From Rhizophagus irregularis (Eukaryota > Glomeromycota > Glomeromycetes > Glomerales > Glomeraceae): DNA of 64,000 nt. Both the position numbers and the translations under genes were made by a program. This document shows, piece after piece, positions 1 to 10,967 of the stretch. The DNA lies in NCBI RefSeq assembly GCF_026210795.1, contig NC_089446.1, positions 2,137,001 through 2,201,000 on the forward strand, given 5' to 3'. The notes below the pieces were generated by a model that did no database searches, had not been told where the DNA came from, and saw nothing but the letters and a program-made list of their open reading frames with translations. The first letter of the stretch is position 1; each line of letters starts with the position of its first letter.

Positions 1-1946
1 TGTGAGACTAAACGCTTGTTCAAAAATAATATTTCATTTAAGAGCGCTAATCACCCGATTTAGTAGGGATTTACTAATTATTATTAGTGGACTATACTAA
101 AATTTGTTCATAAAAAGTAATTTTTATTGTTCCATATGAAATATATTTATGCATGTAAGTGTTCATTAATTATCTAAATTTATAAAGTTTATTTTTTCTG
201 AATTTATTTAATTTATTTGAAATTGGTTCATAATTTTTTATAAATTTTATTTTATTCAATGAGAAAAACTTTCTTATTCAGTTATTATACACGGATATAA
301 ATAAACTTTTTCATGAATTTTAAATACAAAATATGACCTCCCACACGTGACTTCATAAATTTACTACGCCAAATTATTACAAAACTCTAGGCGCAGCTAA
401 AAATGCTACTCCAATAGTACTTCAATTAAATTTCTGCTATAAAAATCCGACGTTATTGTTATTGTTTTTTATGCATAGACATAATTAAGAGTCATATTGC
501 CATATAAATTGCATTAATCAAGAACAGAAATTGAGACATGCTATTTAAATAATTTTAGAAATAAAATAAAAGTAATCGTAAAAGAATTTATATTTTCTAC
601 TTATTTGTAAACATAAAACCGTAAGGTTATTTTCCAAAGAATTTTATAAATTAAATTTGAGAAATTTTTCTTTCTTTCTTAATATACAAAGATTATCGCT
701 ATAAATACCAAAATTAAATATTCTCTGATCTGACACCAAAATCCATAATATTAGAATATGTTAATATTGCTCTAATAATTTTTTTGCCGCAACAATCAAT
801 CTATATCACAGAGTAGTAGACATTTGCATTTCTTCTACTTCGTGTCACACCCTCCGCGTTATTCGTTCCACTATACGTGACCTTGAGGCGCAGTATATAT
901 TACGCCTTCGAATACTACAAATGATTCTTTTTATTCAGCAAACATAATTTATGTTTAACAAATTTGGTTTTTATTACTTTCAAAGTGATTGCTTATTTAA
1001 TAAATTATTTAATTTATAATTATTTTAAAGTTTCATTTAAATCAATATCATAAATATGTTTTACGAAAGTGCGACTATCTTTCCAGATATTTTTCCAATC
1101 GAATCTATTTTAGTTTTAATGGTAAATTTAAGAATTTTTCGGATCTGCATCATCCATCAAATCATGAAAATTTGACGAGATTCTAAGCTAATTGGATCGA
1201 TAAGTCGAATGAGTTGGTATATACAGCAGGTAATATAAATAGTGTACATTTATTTCTTAAGTCCAAAATATCGTGTTTATTTGTGAATAAACTTTTGATG
1301 CGAATCAACTTATTTTCAATGTTACGCTGAGAAATCTTTACTTGATTGCACCAGTTTGTTTATATTACAAACATGATCGATCTAACCTTGATCGATCACG
1401 CGCAGTCGATTTTTTGAAGAATTATTGTTTTTGTCGTTGTTTTAGTTCTTAACATTTACAGCGTTTAAATAATCAATAACTTATCGTTTTTTATAGAAAA
1501 AAATTGTACATTTGGACCTTAGAAGTGCAAATATTTTATTGAAATATGACGAAAATGAAAAAACGTTAATGCCAAAAATATCCAATTTCCTTTGGAGCAG
1601 AGATTTTTATTCCGGAAAAACTTCAGCGTATCTAACAATAATAATTATTACGATTTTAATCGATTTGATTGAAATCAATCAATGATCGGTTCGATTAAGA
1701 ACTTTAATTAGATGCTTTAAACATAAACATTTATTGTATTTCCTTTATTTAATCAGTAATTTTGGTTATGATAAACTGATAATAATGATTGAATTGTCGG
1801 ATACTTAAAAGTCAAATACTTAATTTACATTAAAATTTGATAAATACAGTTAAGGTTTTGCTAAAGATTTTTTTTTTACTTGTAATAAACTTACAATTAT
1901 TGATACTTATTAATCGAGAGGAACCATGAAAAATTCATTATCAAAT
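1..1946. other. gene-free A+T-rich stretch
   Basis: No open frame with family resemblance was found on either strand. The stretch is A+T-rich with short homopolymers, plus a slightly more GC-rich patch around 840-910 and a GATCGATC direct repeat near 1375-1400. It may be the 3' intergenic region of the F-box gene that ends at 1947. Confidence 0.5.
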
Positions 1947-3401
1947 TTAATAGTATATATTTCTTTCAAAATCACACCTAAATGCTTTAATTACTCCATT
2001 TTTTTTGTATTTATTGATCAGTTTTATATAGTCGTCTCTCTTATATTGAGGGTCAGATGTAAGTATAGAAAGCGCAGGACGATCTTTCCAATTTTTAAAG
2101 AATTTCTCCAAATTATTCAAGGAAAATTTAAAATCGTTAAAAAATCTAATTTCTCTTATATTTGTTGGAGCTGATCTAATTAATACTTCTAACAATTCTT
2201 CTCCCGTTTTTTCTTTATCATTATTTGGTATACTTAATAATAATGATCTCAAATTTTGACAAACTTTTAATAAATTTTCAAATTCAACAAAATTTTCCAT
2301 TTTTGATGAAAATAGTAATGATAAATATTCAATCAAAGGACAATTTTGGTATATTTTACGAATAAAATTGGGTGAATCATCAAAGTTACCAAATACAATA
2401 TATTCATAATCACAATATTTTAATAGAATTTCTCTAAGATATCCACCACTATTTTCAATTATAATAGAAGCTTCACTAAATGAGATGTAATCTATATTAA
2501 AAATCTCAAGTTCATGATAGGTTAACATTTTTAATTGATTTTTAGAAAAAGGAATATAAATACCACTAATTATTAAGGTTTTTAATTTAGAAAATTTTGT
2601 AAGTAAATTTTGTATTATCGTATGTTCATAAAATTCAATATATTGAAGGTGTATTTTTAAATGATTCAGATCATCTGCTTTTTTTACTAATGCAAGAAAA
2701 ATTTCTTTATAAGGATCTTCTATGAGAACATCATTTTCAAAATCATCCTTCAACTCAAAATATTTTAAATTTTTTTGATTTTCAATTAACTTAACTGCTC
2801 CATGATTGACACTTATTTTTTTGTTTATAATAATGAGTCTCTGTATATAATGACAAATACGTGTTAATCCATAAAAGTATGAAGAATTAATAGATGTGTC
2901 ACATTTTAATTCACAAAGTGATTCAAGTCGCGCTTTAGCTTTCGGGAAATAAAATATTTGGTGTTTAATTGATTTAATATTCAAATACTTTAACTCAGGA
3001 CATTTACTACTTATTAAGAGTTTATAAATTTCTTGTTGCAAAATAAATTGATTATATAAGTCTAAAGATCTTATGGAAATTATGGCATTCAAAATGTCTG
3101 CATCGAAACTTCTACAGAAAGATAAATAATCAAATAAAAGTGGATGACGTAAAATTGGTAATAAGATTTCTTCTCTTGTTAAAAAATCTTTAATATCATC
3201 AGGTAAGTAAAAAGTAATAACGGAGTATAATGAATTTTTGTTATAATAATCAATATTATAGCGCCAAGGGTTCTTCCATAAAATAGGAATAGCAATTTCA
3301 CACCAAAATCTATTAGTCATTAAACATGAAAAGAGAGATTTTGAATCTTCTTGCAATTCTTCAAAAATCAAAAATAAAATATCTTTGTTAAGTTTAGGCA
3401 T
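1947..3401 (-). CDS. F-box protein with LRR-like C-terminal region
   Basis: Intronless gene of 484 codons. Residues 1-46 form an F-box: it opens MPKLNKDILFLIFEEL and contains SLFSCLMTNRFWCEIAIPILWKNPW. F-boxes bind Skp1 and recruit substrates to SCF ubiquitin ligases. The remainder is a degenerate leucine/isoleucine-rich region that resembles irregular LRRs, presumably the substrate-binding part. It ends in a conserved block (LEKFFKNWKDRPALSIL, then DDYIKLINKYKKNGVIK) shared with the paralogs at 28014-29444 and 36119-37576. The frame is open 57 codons further upstream, but that extension has no counterpart in the paralogs and reads like 5' UTR. I therefore start at the ATG at 3399-3401, which aligns with the paralogs' MSKLNKD. 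A shared promoter motif lies about 120 bp upstream. Substrate unknown; family call secure, biochemical role inferred. Confidence 0.9.
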   Translation of the reverse strand: MPKLNKDILFLIFEELQEDSKSLFSCLMTNRFWCEIAIPILWKNPWRYNIDYYNKNSLYSVITFYLPDDIKDFLTREEILLPILRHPLLFDYLSFCRSFDADILNAIISIRSLDLYNQFILQQEIYKLLISSKCPELKYLNIKSIKHQIFYFPKAKARLESLCELKCDTSINSSYFYGLTRICHYIQRLIIINKKISVNHGAVKLIENQKNLKYFELKDDFENDVLIEDPYKEIFLALVKKADDLNHLKIHLQYIEFYEHTIIQNLLTKFSKLKTLIISGIYIPFSKNQLKMLTYHELEIFNIDYISFSEASIIIENSGGYLREILLKYCDYEYIVFGNFDDSPNFIRKIYQNCPLIEYLSLLFSSKMENFVEFENLLKVCQNLRSLLLSIPNNDKEKTGEELLEVLIRSAPTNIREIRFFNDFKFSLNNLEKFFKNWKDRPALSILTSDPQYKRDDYIKLINKYKKNGVIKAFRCDFERNIYY

Positions 3402-4277
3402 TCTTCTATCAAAAAAAATAAAAAATAAAGAAAAACCAATTGTACCTATAAATTTCAGGATTTTTGTTCCTTTTATATTTCTTGGTTTTATAAATGGATT
3501 ATTCTGTACGACTACAACGCTGATCAAATAATGTTTTACAACATTAAAAAATTGTTTTAGGAGATAACACACAATGTTAATTTTCAGTGATCCTTATTCA
3601 TATTGTTCATGAAACTGAATTTATTTATATATGCGTTCTTATAAAATTTATTTTGTTCAATTAATTGTTGATTACATTTTTTTATATTCATATTAAAAAA
3701 ATTTCAGGTACGAAAAGAGCGATTAAGATGAGTCAAGAATTGAAGATAAGGTAACTCGAGTCAAAGCAACTCCGCACGATGGTCTTCTGATTTTCGGTTA
3801 TACTAGTGAAAAAAAATTTTTTTTGAATGTTAAATAAAACTTTTTTGGCTATGATTGATTTTGTTCTCTTAATACATAATATTCAGTATCGCATATTTAC
3901 ATTTTACGTTTCTTTCACCATTAATAATTTAAAAATATAGAATCGACAAATTCTAAACTTGATCACAATATATCTATTTATATGTTTGAAAGAAAATTTA
4001 TTAGGTGAAGTTAAAATTTTAGTAAAAACGTAATCTTGACCTGTCGTCGTTGTCAGCATTACAATTGTGTCAGGTTATGATAATTGAGTACGCTCTGAAG
4101 CGATTAGGTAACTTGCTTAAGGTTGACCAGGTTTTTTGTGGCAATTGTATCAATAATGTTATCCAATAAGTGATTTACTAGCATAAAAAGACGTTTCCTT
4201 CCTTCTTAAATTTATTTAAAATAAAAATTCAAATTGCTAAGGGAGTCAAATTGATTTATCAAATAAATTTATTTATC
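3402..4277. other. upstream region of F-box gene, no other gene seen
   Basis: Holds the promoter side of the F-box gene (motif at 3519-3539) and then A+T-rich sequence. No coding signal was recognised. Confidence 0.5.
3519..3539 (-). promoter_or_regulatory. F-box paralog promoter motif
   Basis: Read on the minus strand, this is AAACATTATTTGATCAGC. The same string lies upstream of the F-box gene at 28014-29444, and a version lacking ATT lies upstream of the one at 36119-37576. Regulatory function is inferred from conservation in otherwise diverged upstream DNA. Confidence 0.5.
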
Positions 4278-4345
4278 GGAGAGGCGTAGCGAAGGACATT
4301 CTATTGTTATGCAATAGACGATTTGATAGTTAACCCATGCAATAT
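4278..4345. repeat. partial copy of the GTCCGGAGCGTAGCGAAGGAC element
   Basis: The stretch GGCGTAGCGAAGGACATTCTATTGTTATG and the following bases match the left end of the element at 19819-20460 with scattered changes. Only one end is present, so this is a solo or truncated copy. Confidence 0.55.
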
Positions 4346-4639
4346 TCCTTTCTTCCAAGTTCCATCACCTACGTCATCCTTTTTCACTCCTGCATTTCCT
4401 TTTTTGATTATATACTTTGTAACACTGATAATTCGCTATAATACAATATGATAATTAATATAATTACTCATATCAGTCATATTAATAAAGTTACGCGAAA
4501 AAAATTCCTCATGCAAATGTGCAAATAATAATTCCTTATCATAATCTTTTGTCATGAGTATATAGTTAAATAATGCAAATATGTTGGTTTTCTTTATCTT
4601 TTTTTTTGTCTTCTGTCTTCTTTTTTTAGGCCTTCTTTA

Positions 4640-5056
4640 ACTTCTGTTTTCTCTCTGTCTAGGTCCTCTTTATTCTTAGGCCCCTTTTCTTTACGTCTTC
4701 CTTTAGGTATGTGGTTGTTTTGTGTAGGTGTTTGTGAGTTTGTGTGTGGGTGGTGTGTATGTTTGTGTATTTCCTTTCTTTTTCCTTCCTTCTCTCGTTT
4801 TCCCCTTTTCCCTCTCGCTTTCTCATTTCCTTCGGCTTTCCTCTTTCCCACTCGCTTTCCCCTTCCCCCTCGTTTTCCCCCTCTCTCATTTCCCCCTTCC
4901 CCTCTCGTTTTCCTCTTCCCCTCTCGCTGTCCCTTTCCCTCTCGCTTTCCCTTTCCCTCTCGCTTTCCCCTTTCCCTCTCGCTTTCCCTTTCCCTCTCGT
5001 TTTCCCTTTCCCCTCTTTCCCTTTCATTTTCCCCTTCCCCTTTCCCCTTTCCCCTG
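4640..5056. repeat. polypyrimidine minisatellite
   Basis: The plus strand is almost pure C/T from about 4770 to 5056, built from degenerate ~19-20 bp units of the form CTTTCCCTTTCCCTCTCG, after a T/G-rich lead-in. All six frames stay open because of composition, giving Ser/Phe/Leu/Pro-rich or Arg/Glu/Gly/Lys-rich pseudo-peptides. None looks like a protein. Long mirror-like homopurine/homopyrimidine tracts can form triplex (H-DNA). Confidence 0.85.
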
Positions 5057-5469
5057 ATCAATGTTGCTGCACCTCAACGTGGTGATCAGGTGACAACAAG
5101 TTTTAAAAGACTTGGCTAAGTCAGCAATAAATGGTAATTACATATTACATAAGTTATAAATCGATTTGTTCATTTTATTAATTTATTAAATTGATTTTAT
5201 ATAAACAATTAAACATAACTGAATAAATAATTTGATATATCTAAATTTATAAGACTATTGGATTATTGTAAAGTTTTTCCATAATAACATTATTAGGATT
5301 AGCATGTTGAAGAAATTTTTAACATTCAAATTTAAACAATGATTTTTCAATCATATTCCTTTTTTTGTAACACTGATAATTTGCTATTTTTCATTATCAA
5401 TTTTTTGTTTAATGTTGTAACTTTAATGGTTACCGTTTTCCTAGTAATAACTGCTTTTTTTTGCTGATG
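5057..5469. other. no gene seen
   Basis: A+T-rich. A ~24-bp string (TTTGTAACACTGATAATTTGC, with one change in the other copy) occurs near 5366 and near 4415, on either side of the minisatellite. This suggests the minisatellite sits inside an older duplication. Confidence 0.4.
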
Positions 5470-6086
5470 TAAGAATATTTTTTAAATAAGGATCATCTGC
5501 GAAATCATCAAAATTATCCTACAATTAGCCTTGATATATTTGACAATTACGAGCTAATCCATTAATTTAGGGCATTAAAGTTGAAGAACTAATAGACGTA
5601 TCACATTTTAATTCGCAAAGTTATTGAGCGCGCTTTAGCTTCTGGAAAATTATATATGATGCTAAATTGAATTAATATTCGAATAGACAAACACTTCAAT
5701 TCAGGATATTTCCTTATTAGAAGTTTGTAAATTTCTTGCTGCGAAAGAAACTGATTTTTTAAGCCTGAAGTTCCTATAGAAATTATAGAATTTAATGACC
5801 ACATCAAACTTTAGTAGGAAGATAAATAATCAAATAAAGTGGTTGTTGTATAATTGGTAAAAAAAAAATTCTTTTCCTTTTTTAAAACATTCTTTAATAT
5901 CATCATCAGATAAATAATAAGTAATAACAGAATATAATGAATTTTGTCATGATAATTAATATTATGGCGCCAAGGATCTTTCCACAAAGTTGGAATAGAA
6001 ACTTCGCACCAACCATAGAGCAATTAGAACATGATAAGAGATTCTTCAAGTATAAAGAGAAGAATATCTTTGTTAATTTTAGACAT
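5470..6086 (-). pseudogene. F-box protein pseudogene
   Basis: A diverged copy of the F-box genes. The start aligns at 6084-6086 (MSKINKDILL...). The frame is then lost, and recognisable paralog segments appear in different frames: WCEVSIPTLWKDPWRHNINY (about 6003-5945), then LFDYLSSY, then FLSQQEIYKLLIRKYPELK (about 5765-5690), then the region matching SIDSSYFYGL (about 5600-5545). The C-terminal half after about 5470 is missing. Several one-base indels and an internal deletion make it non-functional. The downstream flank runs into the pyrimidine minisatellite. Confidence 0.85.
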
Positions 6087-6138
6087 GATTGAATGATTTT
6101 TTACGATATTGAAATGCTGAATACAGAAAAGAATCAAA

Positions 6139-6164
6139 CCTGAATAAAACTAAATTTATATATA
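6139..6164 (-). promoter_or_regulatory. TATA-like core promoter block of F-box family (pseudogene copy)
   Basis: On the minus strand it reads TATATATAAATTTAGTTTTATTCAGG. The same core (AAATTTAGTTTYATTCA) lies 5' of the F-box genes starting at 29444 and 36119. Conservation in a dead copy shows it was duplicated along with the gene. Confidence 0.5.
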
Positions 6165-6170
6165 AATTTA

Positions 6171-7956
6171 ATATGGTGCTGGAAGTCTATACTAGACCAT
6201 CACGTGATTTTGTTTCAATTTTCCATTCTATATCATGTGACCTGAAATTCAGCCAATAAAATACCGGGATTTCTTGTGTAAAGTACTATTATAAACAAGA
6301 TAAAACATAAGAAAAAGTAGATTTTCAGCAATAAAAATGCAGTTACCATTTTATAAAAGTCATATAATATATAAAACACCAAATTATTCTGTGCGACAGG
6401 ACCCTGAAATATGGCAGAAATATAAGATCAGGTAGTGGTCAGGTTCGAGTTTTCGTACATCAGCCAAAAAAAAAAGATAAATATCTTTTCTTTTTTTTTG
6501 ATAAGAATTCTATTACCTTTTATTGGACACTGACAAATTATCATAATACCGGTGCGCAGTGACTGCGCACACCTAATAGTAATATTTCGGGTCTCCTTCA
6601 TTTGACCCCTTATTGTAAATTAAGATACATTTGCTTTCACAACGTTACATACAATACGCAACCATATTAATATTTTTTAGCTTTTATATAGAATAACTTT
6701 TTTATAAAAAATTTGGGTAAATACAAAACATGAACGTTTTCGAATTTCACGTAACTTTGTAAATTCACTGCGCATGAAATTCAAGCGAATTATTATTTTA
6801 CTAAGAAATATAATTATTATATTTTTATAAATTAATACCATAATCACTTGAAAGTATTGTTATCATTATTTTCATATATAGTTATAAGATTTAAGCAATT
6901 GGTAATAACCGGGTAATATAAAATTTATTTTAATTATCAAAAAAAAAAAAGAATTTATATTTAATATACATAAAAATATTCAGAAAATTATAAATATCAC
7001 CATATACGTACAGTATTATTTTAAATTTTTTTTTGTTTCATTTAATTAATATAAATATATTAACTATATTATGGGATTTATAATAAATGAACGCATGGTA
7101 CTCATTTCCTAATAGTCGTTCGTGATTTTCCTTATTGATATTTATTTTTTATGGATGATGTTTATTTAAAAAGAATAAGCTATCAGTAGTTTAAATTGTA
7201 TACAGGACGTTAGTCTCCATGGTATAGACCAGTCATTTCACGAATCAGATCAGCCTCGATCTCATTATCAATCACAGCTCCGACATGATGATATCTACGG
7301 CTTCCCGTAAAATAACTATGAAATATTTAGGTAGATTGGTTCACGTAATTTCATATGGATTAGTTCAGAAATACGTGGAATTCCACACATTTCCACGTAG
7401 AATTTACAGGGTATTGGAAAATATTGGAACTATTAGATTTCACAATATTTGATGTGGATTTCCATGTGAATTTTACGTGGAAAATTTTCCAAAATAAAAA
7501 AATATCTACTAATAATTTTAATAATTTAAAAATATAGAATTGTTTAATATTAAACTTGATAACAAAAAAGAATTTTTCTAACTATCACCGGGGGTGATGA
7601 TCACCGGTGACTGAAATTATGACGATCGACCAGCATTAAAAAAATAGTGCCGGTAAAAATTGATAATTCTGGCCAACGGTGATGATCACCCTGGTGATTT
7701 GAAGTAAAAAACAACAAAAAAAGCCTATATTAATAAAATTTTGGCAAAAACCTTTTTACGGTAATAAACATATAATAATTGATCGAGAAAAATTCGTCAT
7801 TTACAAACTCGAACTTAATGTTTACTATACTAAAATATTTTTTACAAATTTCTATAAAAGAAAATTAATGAAGTAACAAGGAAAAGTAGAAGAGGGTTGG
7901 TAATACTCCGAAAAAGAAAAAATTTTTAAATTTTATAAAATAATTTGAGAGATTTT
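6171..7956. other. no gene seen; short palindromes
   Basis: Intergenic A+T-rich DNA. Notable: a 9-bp-arm palindrome GTGCGCAGT-G-ACTGCGCAC at 6552-6570; a cluster of CACGTGGAA/TTCCACGT words between about 7370 and 7490; and two copies of the GGTGATGATCACC palindrome near 7593 and 7678. No coding resemblance was found. Confidence 0.5.
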
Positions 7957-8000
7957 GGGTTAATTAGGGTTAGATTAGGGTATGGGATTAGGGGATTAGG
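7957..8000 (+). repeat. interstitial telomere-like TTAGGG tract
   Basis: About 44 bases contain TTAGGG or close variants at irregular spacing (GGGTTAATTAGGGTTAGATTAGGG, then ATGGGATTAGGGGATTAGG, in consecutive pieces). TTAGGG is the common fungal telomere unit. The tract is degenerate and internal, so it is a relic or chance enrichment rather than a chromosome end. Confidence 0.5.
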
Positions 8001-8041
8001 ATTACTATAAAGAAAAAATTTTTTACAGTAATAATATTATT

Positions 8042-8105
8042 TGATGTCGGTAATTTGAATGTGACTGTCGGTAATTTGAATGTCGATTATTTTGTCGGTA
8101 TCAGT
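8042..8105 (+). repeat. TGTCGGTAATTTGAATG word repeat
   Basis: The string TGTCGGTAATTTGAATGT occurs twice in tandem with a short gap, followed by further GTCGGTA and ATCAGTATCACTGAT words. It resembles in style the other short-word arrays in this window. Confidence 0.5.
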
Positions 8106-8945
8106 ATCACTGATAATATATTTGTTTTTTCGCTTTAAAATTTACAAAATTTATGATTTGCATTTTTACAATAAATCATTAATATTTGCGAAGTGATTCT
8201 TAATTTATGCGATGTATTATTAAATATTAATAAAAAAATAATAATAATAAAAACATTTATTTTGCTAAAAATTATTAAATATTAAAAAAAAAAAAATTAA
8301 TTTTTACAATAGAAATTATAATTTTGCGATATTTTAAAAATTATTGCATATTTATTACAAAATATTACAATAATATTATTACGTCTATAAAAAAGTAATA
8401 AAAAAAAATAGCGTATCAGGATAGTAAGTATCGGGATAATGAAATGTATTGTCACATCCAATATTTGGAAAGGTCTATTCAAAATTATAGAATTATTCAA
8501 ATCCATAAATTTCAGTTAATTCTAAGTTTTTTGTTAACATATATGTTATTCCATAAGAGATTACTGGAATGGAATTATAATTAAGAATAACAAAATCCAT
8601 ATTTATAATCTTTTTCATGGATTTATCCAATTCAAAATTCATTCGAGTCATCCGTTAGAGGTTCACAGATGATTCGGATGATCCGTATATATTAAACAGA
8701 AAAAAAAAAAATTTCAATAAAAAACATTGATACCGTATTTAACGTAGTAACATCGCCATTCCAAACTAATAATTAGTATAACGTCCTTTATGGCTCAAAA
8801 ATTTGAGGGGGAGGGGAGGGAATAATTTAAACAAAACAAACATGACATTTAAACATATTAAAAATTTCAGAAATTTTCGGTAAAGTCGGAAATATTCAGT
8901 ACCACTCAATTTTAGAAAAGAGAGGGGGTGCTTTAAACGGTTACG
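8106..8945. other. no gene seen
   Basis: Very A+T-rich, with poly-A/poly-T runs. The short open frames present have the composition of random A+T-rich sequence. Confidence 0.5.
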
Positions 8946-9195
8946 GTACATTTCGCCGAAAGCCATTTCGTCGAAAGGACGTTTCGAAAATAGGGCCAAC
9001 ATTATGCAGAATTATAAGCCAGATATTATTTTTCGGCGAAATGTCCCGACATCATGTTAAATAATGTACAAACATCATCCTACATATATCAAACATGATG
9101 TCTAGACATACCATCATTATGTCTAAACATTATATTTCATGATGTTTGGACATCAACCTTTTGTCAAGGACGGCTTTCCATAAAGGACGGCTTTC
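8946..9195. repeat. TTTCGGCGAAATG / GACATCATG word-repeat element, copy 1
   Basis: Left part (about 8946-9051): inverted arms built of TTTCGCCGAAAGCCATTTCG words flank a core with ATTATGCAGAATTATAAGCC. Right part: ATGATGTCTAGACAT-type words end in TTTTGTCAAGGACGGCTTTCC, whose last part (AAGGACGGCTTTCCAT) is immediately repeated. The same two modules recur at 18455-18810, but with the core of the left module in the opposite orientation. Confidence 0.75.
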
Positions 9196-9495
9196 CAATC
9201 AAGCTTTCCTTTTAGGAAATTTATATCTTCATTTATATATAAATCAAATATTTTAATATTTTTATATCGAGGTGTTTACCATTTTCTTCCTTCAAACTCG
9301 GTGATTTATAAAAAAATTTTTTTTCTTGATAAAAGTCACGATTTAAAAAGAAAAATTTTGGTAAAAGCTCAAATTTTTAAAAGATTTATAAAGAGTAAGT
9401 TACAAAATTTATTTAATTAATTTATAATGAACGATCTTTTATATTTATTTTTTTTTTTTTTATAAAAAAAATCTTAGATTTTATATAATATCAAA

Positions 9496-9570
9496 ATGTT
9501 ACAAAAGGATGATAATGATCCCATTAAAACCATGAAATTTCAATTTGAAACTACGATTTGGGAACCATGA
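9496..9570 (+). CDS. possible 24-residue upstream ORF
   Basis: ATG at 9496 opens a 24-codon frame whose TGA (9568-9570) overlaps the ATG (9567-9569) of the next small ORF in an ATGA arrangement. It could be an upstream ORF controlling the membrane peptide, or the N-terminus of one gene broken by a frameshift. Nothing further supports it. Confidence 0.25.
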   Translation: MLQKDDNDPIKTMKFQFETTIWEP

Positions 9571-9740
9571 ATAATCTTAAAGAATTTAATGGATCTATTG
9601 ACGTAAAAAATGAAATAGAAGAAAAAGATTGTCTTTGGAATAATACAGCTATTATTGTTTGTATAGCGGTCGGTATTGGTGCTATAGCCATTGCTGCCGT
9701 AGTAACGTTAGCAATGATTATAACAGGTAATTCAATTTGA
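9567..9740 (+). CDS. small single-pass membrane peptide
   Basis: 57 codons. Residues 1-25 are polar and acidic (EFNGSIDVKNEIEEKD). Residues ~28-54 form one strongly hydrophobic helix (AIIVCIAVGIGAIAIAAVV), followed by a three- to five-residue tail. The pattern fits a tail-anchored or type III single-pass micro-protein. The frame is open three codons upstream, but only through a TTG, so the ATG at 9567 is preferred. No homolog is recognised. Codon use and the clean TM helix make it more convincing than most short frames here, but it could also be a terminal exon of a larger gene. Confidence 0.4.
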   Translation: MNNLKEFNGSIDVKNEIEEKDCLWNNTAIIVCIAVGIGAIAIAAVVTLAMIITGNSI

Positions 9741-9830
9741 TTGTCATTCTTAATTTTGTTTAAATATGAATAAATATTGATATTTTCTTAAGATCAAGAC
9801 CTTACGGCTGTTATTAAGGTTACACCACGA

Positions 9831-9979
9831 TTTCCCGACAACCTTTTTTCCGACATATGTATATTTTACCGACATGACACATTCCCTAATGGACATTATA
9901 CCGACATGTTAGTTCTCCCGACATGACATTATCCCGACAACACATTTCCCGACAGACATTTTCTCGACATGACATATAC
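9831..9979 (-). repeat. TGTCGGGA word array, left arm of inverted pair
   Basis: Contains at least eight TCCCGACA/CCGACATG words spaced 8-20 bp apart. Its reverse complement aligns along most of its length, including spacer text such as CATTCCCTAAT and ACATGTTAGTT, with 14793-14972. The pair is therefore in inverted orientation about 5 kb apart. Confidence 0.8.
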
Positions 9980-10847
9980 ATTAAAAAAAGCGATTTCCCG
10001 AATTTCCCAATTATTTAAAATAAAACATATGGAGAAAATTTTTTTATTTGTTTATTCATATATTTATTTTAGTAAAAATTCGCAATTTCATGTACACTGT
10101 ATATTTCATTTTAATAGTGCAAATTTTTAATAAAATAACTTGCAGCAACCCGTTGTGTCCCTACAAAAATTTATTTTAGTTGCATTTATTTATTTCCAGT
10201 TATTTTTTTAACAACTTTTTAAAAAAGAATTTGCCATAAGACAATTGTCTTATTAAATATATCCATGTCTTATAAAGTACAACGGTTTAAGAAACCTTTT
10301 TTAAAAAAAAAATTGTTATAAAATAGTTATTTTTTAAAAAAAAATGATAATAAATTAAAAATAAATTTAGATAAAAAAGTAAATTAAAACGGTTTTAAAA
10401 AATTATTAAAAAAAATGAAATAATTATTAAATAAATAAATATATATATATATATAAACCATGCTGGTCGTGAAAAATCACATTGAAAAAAAAGGAAAATA
10501 AAGAACTGTTAATAACAGTCATTTATATTTATATTTATAAACTAGGGTAATTTGGTATTGTTAGTGAGTTATAATATAATTATTGCATTATTCAGTAATT
10601 ATTTATATATATTTTAAGTAATATAATAGGGTTTATATTAAAAAGTTGATTTGTATTTTGTATATTTATCAAATAATAAATTTTATGGTTTATTTTGAGT
10701 TTATTAGTTTTATTAAAGAAATATTATATTTAATGATCAAAATGAATTAATCCTGTAACATGTTAAATGGTAATAATATAAAGATAAATATAAATATAAT
10801 AGTTTGTATTGATTTTAATAAAATATTAGATATGATGATAATGTTAA
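9980..10847. other. A+T-rich interior, no gene seen
   Basis: Poly-A/poly-T rich DNA between the left TGTCGGGA array and the transposase remnant. No open frame with recognisable content was found. Confidence 0.45.
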
Positions 10848-10967
10848 GTATATGTCAAGGTTGCATGGGATGATCTCCCTCCTGAATATTATCGAAAATT
10901 AATTGATAGTATGCCTCAGAGGGTCAATGCTGTTATTTTCGCGAATGGATATAGAATTAATTATTAA
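10848..10967 (+). pseudogene. Tc1/mariner transposase C-terminal remnant
   Basis: A 39-codon frame ending at a TAA (10965-10967) reads WDDLPPEYYRKLIDSMPQRV followed by NAVIFANGYRINY. This closely follows the conserved C-terminus of Tc1/mariner DDE transposases: W-x-x-[IL]-P, then a block ending L-x-x-SMPRR-x-x-A-V, then G-x-x-T-x-Y at the stop. Nothing upstream preserves the catalytic DDE/D core, so only the last part survives. It lies inside the 5-kb segment bounded by the TGTCGGGA arrays. A source for the TA-flanked MITEs elsewhere in the window is possible but unproven. Confidence 0.7.

Noticed and set aside
1926-2174. Plus-strand ORF overlapping the F-box gene end
   Set aside because: Antisense shadow. 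A similar one at 28020-28229 arises at the same place in the paralog because the underlying coding sequence is conserved on the minus strand.
3402-3572. N-terminal 57-residue extension of the F-box protein
   Set aside because: Absent from both paralogs, hydrophobic low-quality sequence, and it overlaps the conserved promoter motif.
4594-5119. Several overlapping long ORFs on both strands rich in Arg/Glu/Gly/Lys or Ser/Phe/Pro
   Set aside because: All are by-products of the C/T minisatellite, which contains no stops in most frames; no frame is preferred and none has domain-like sequence.
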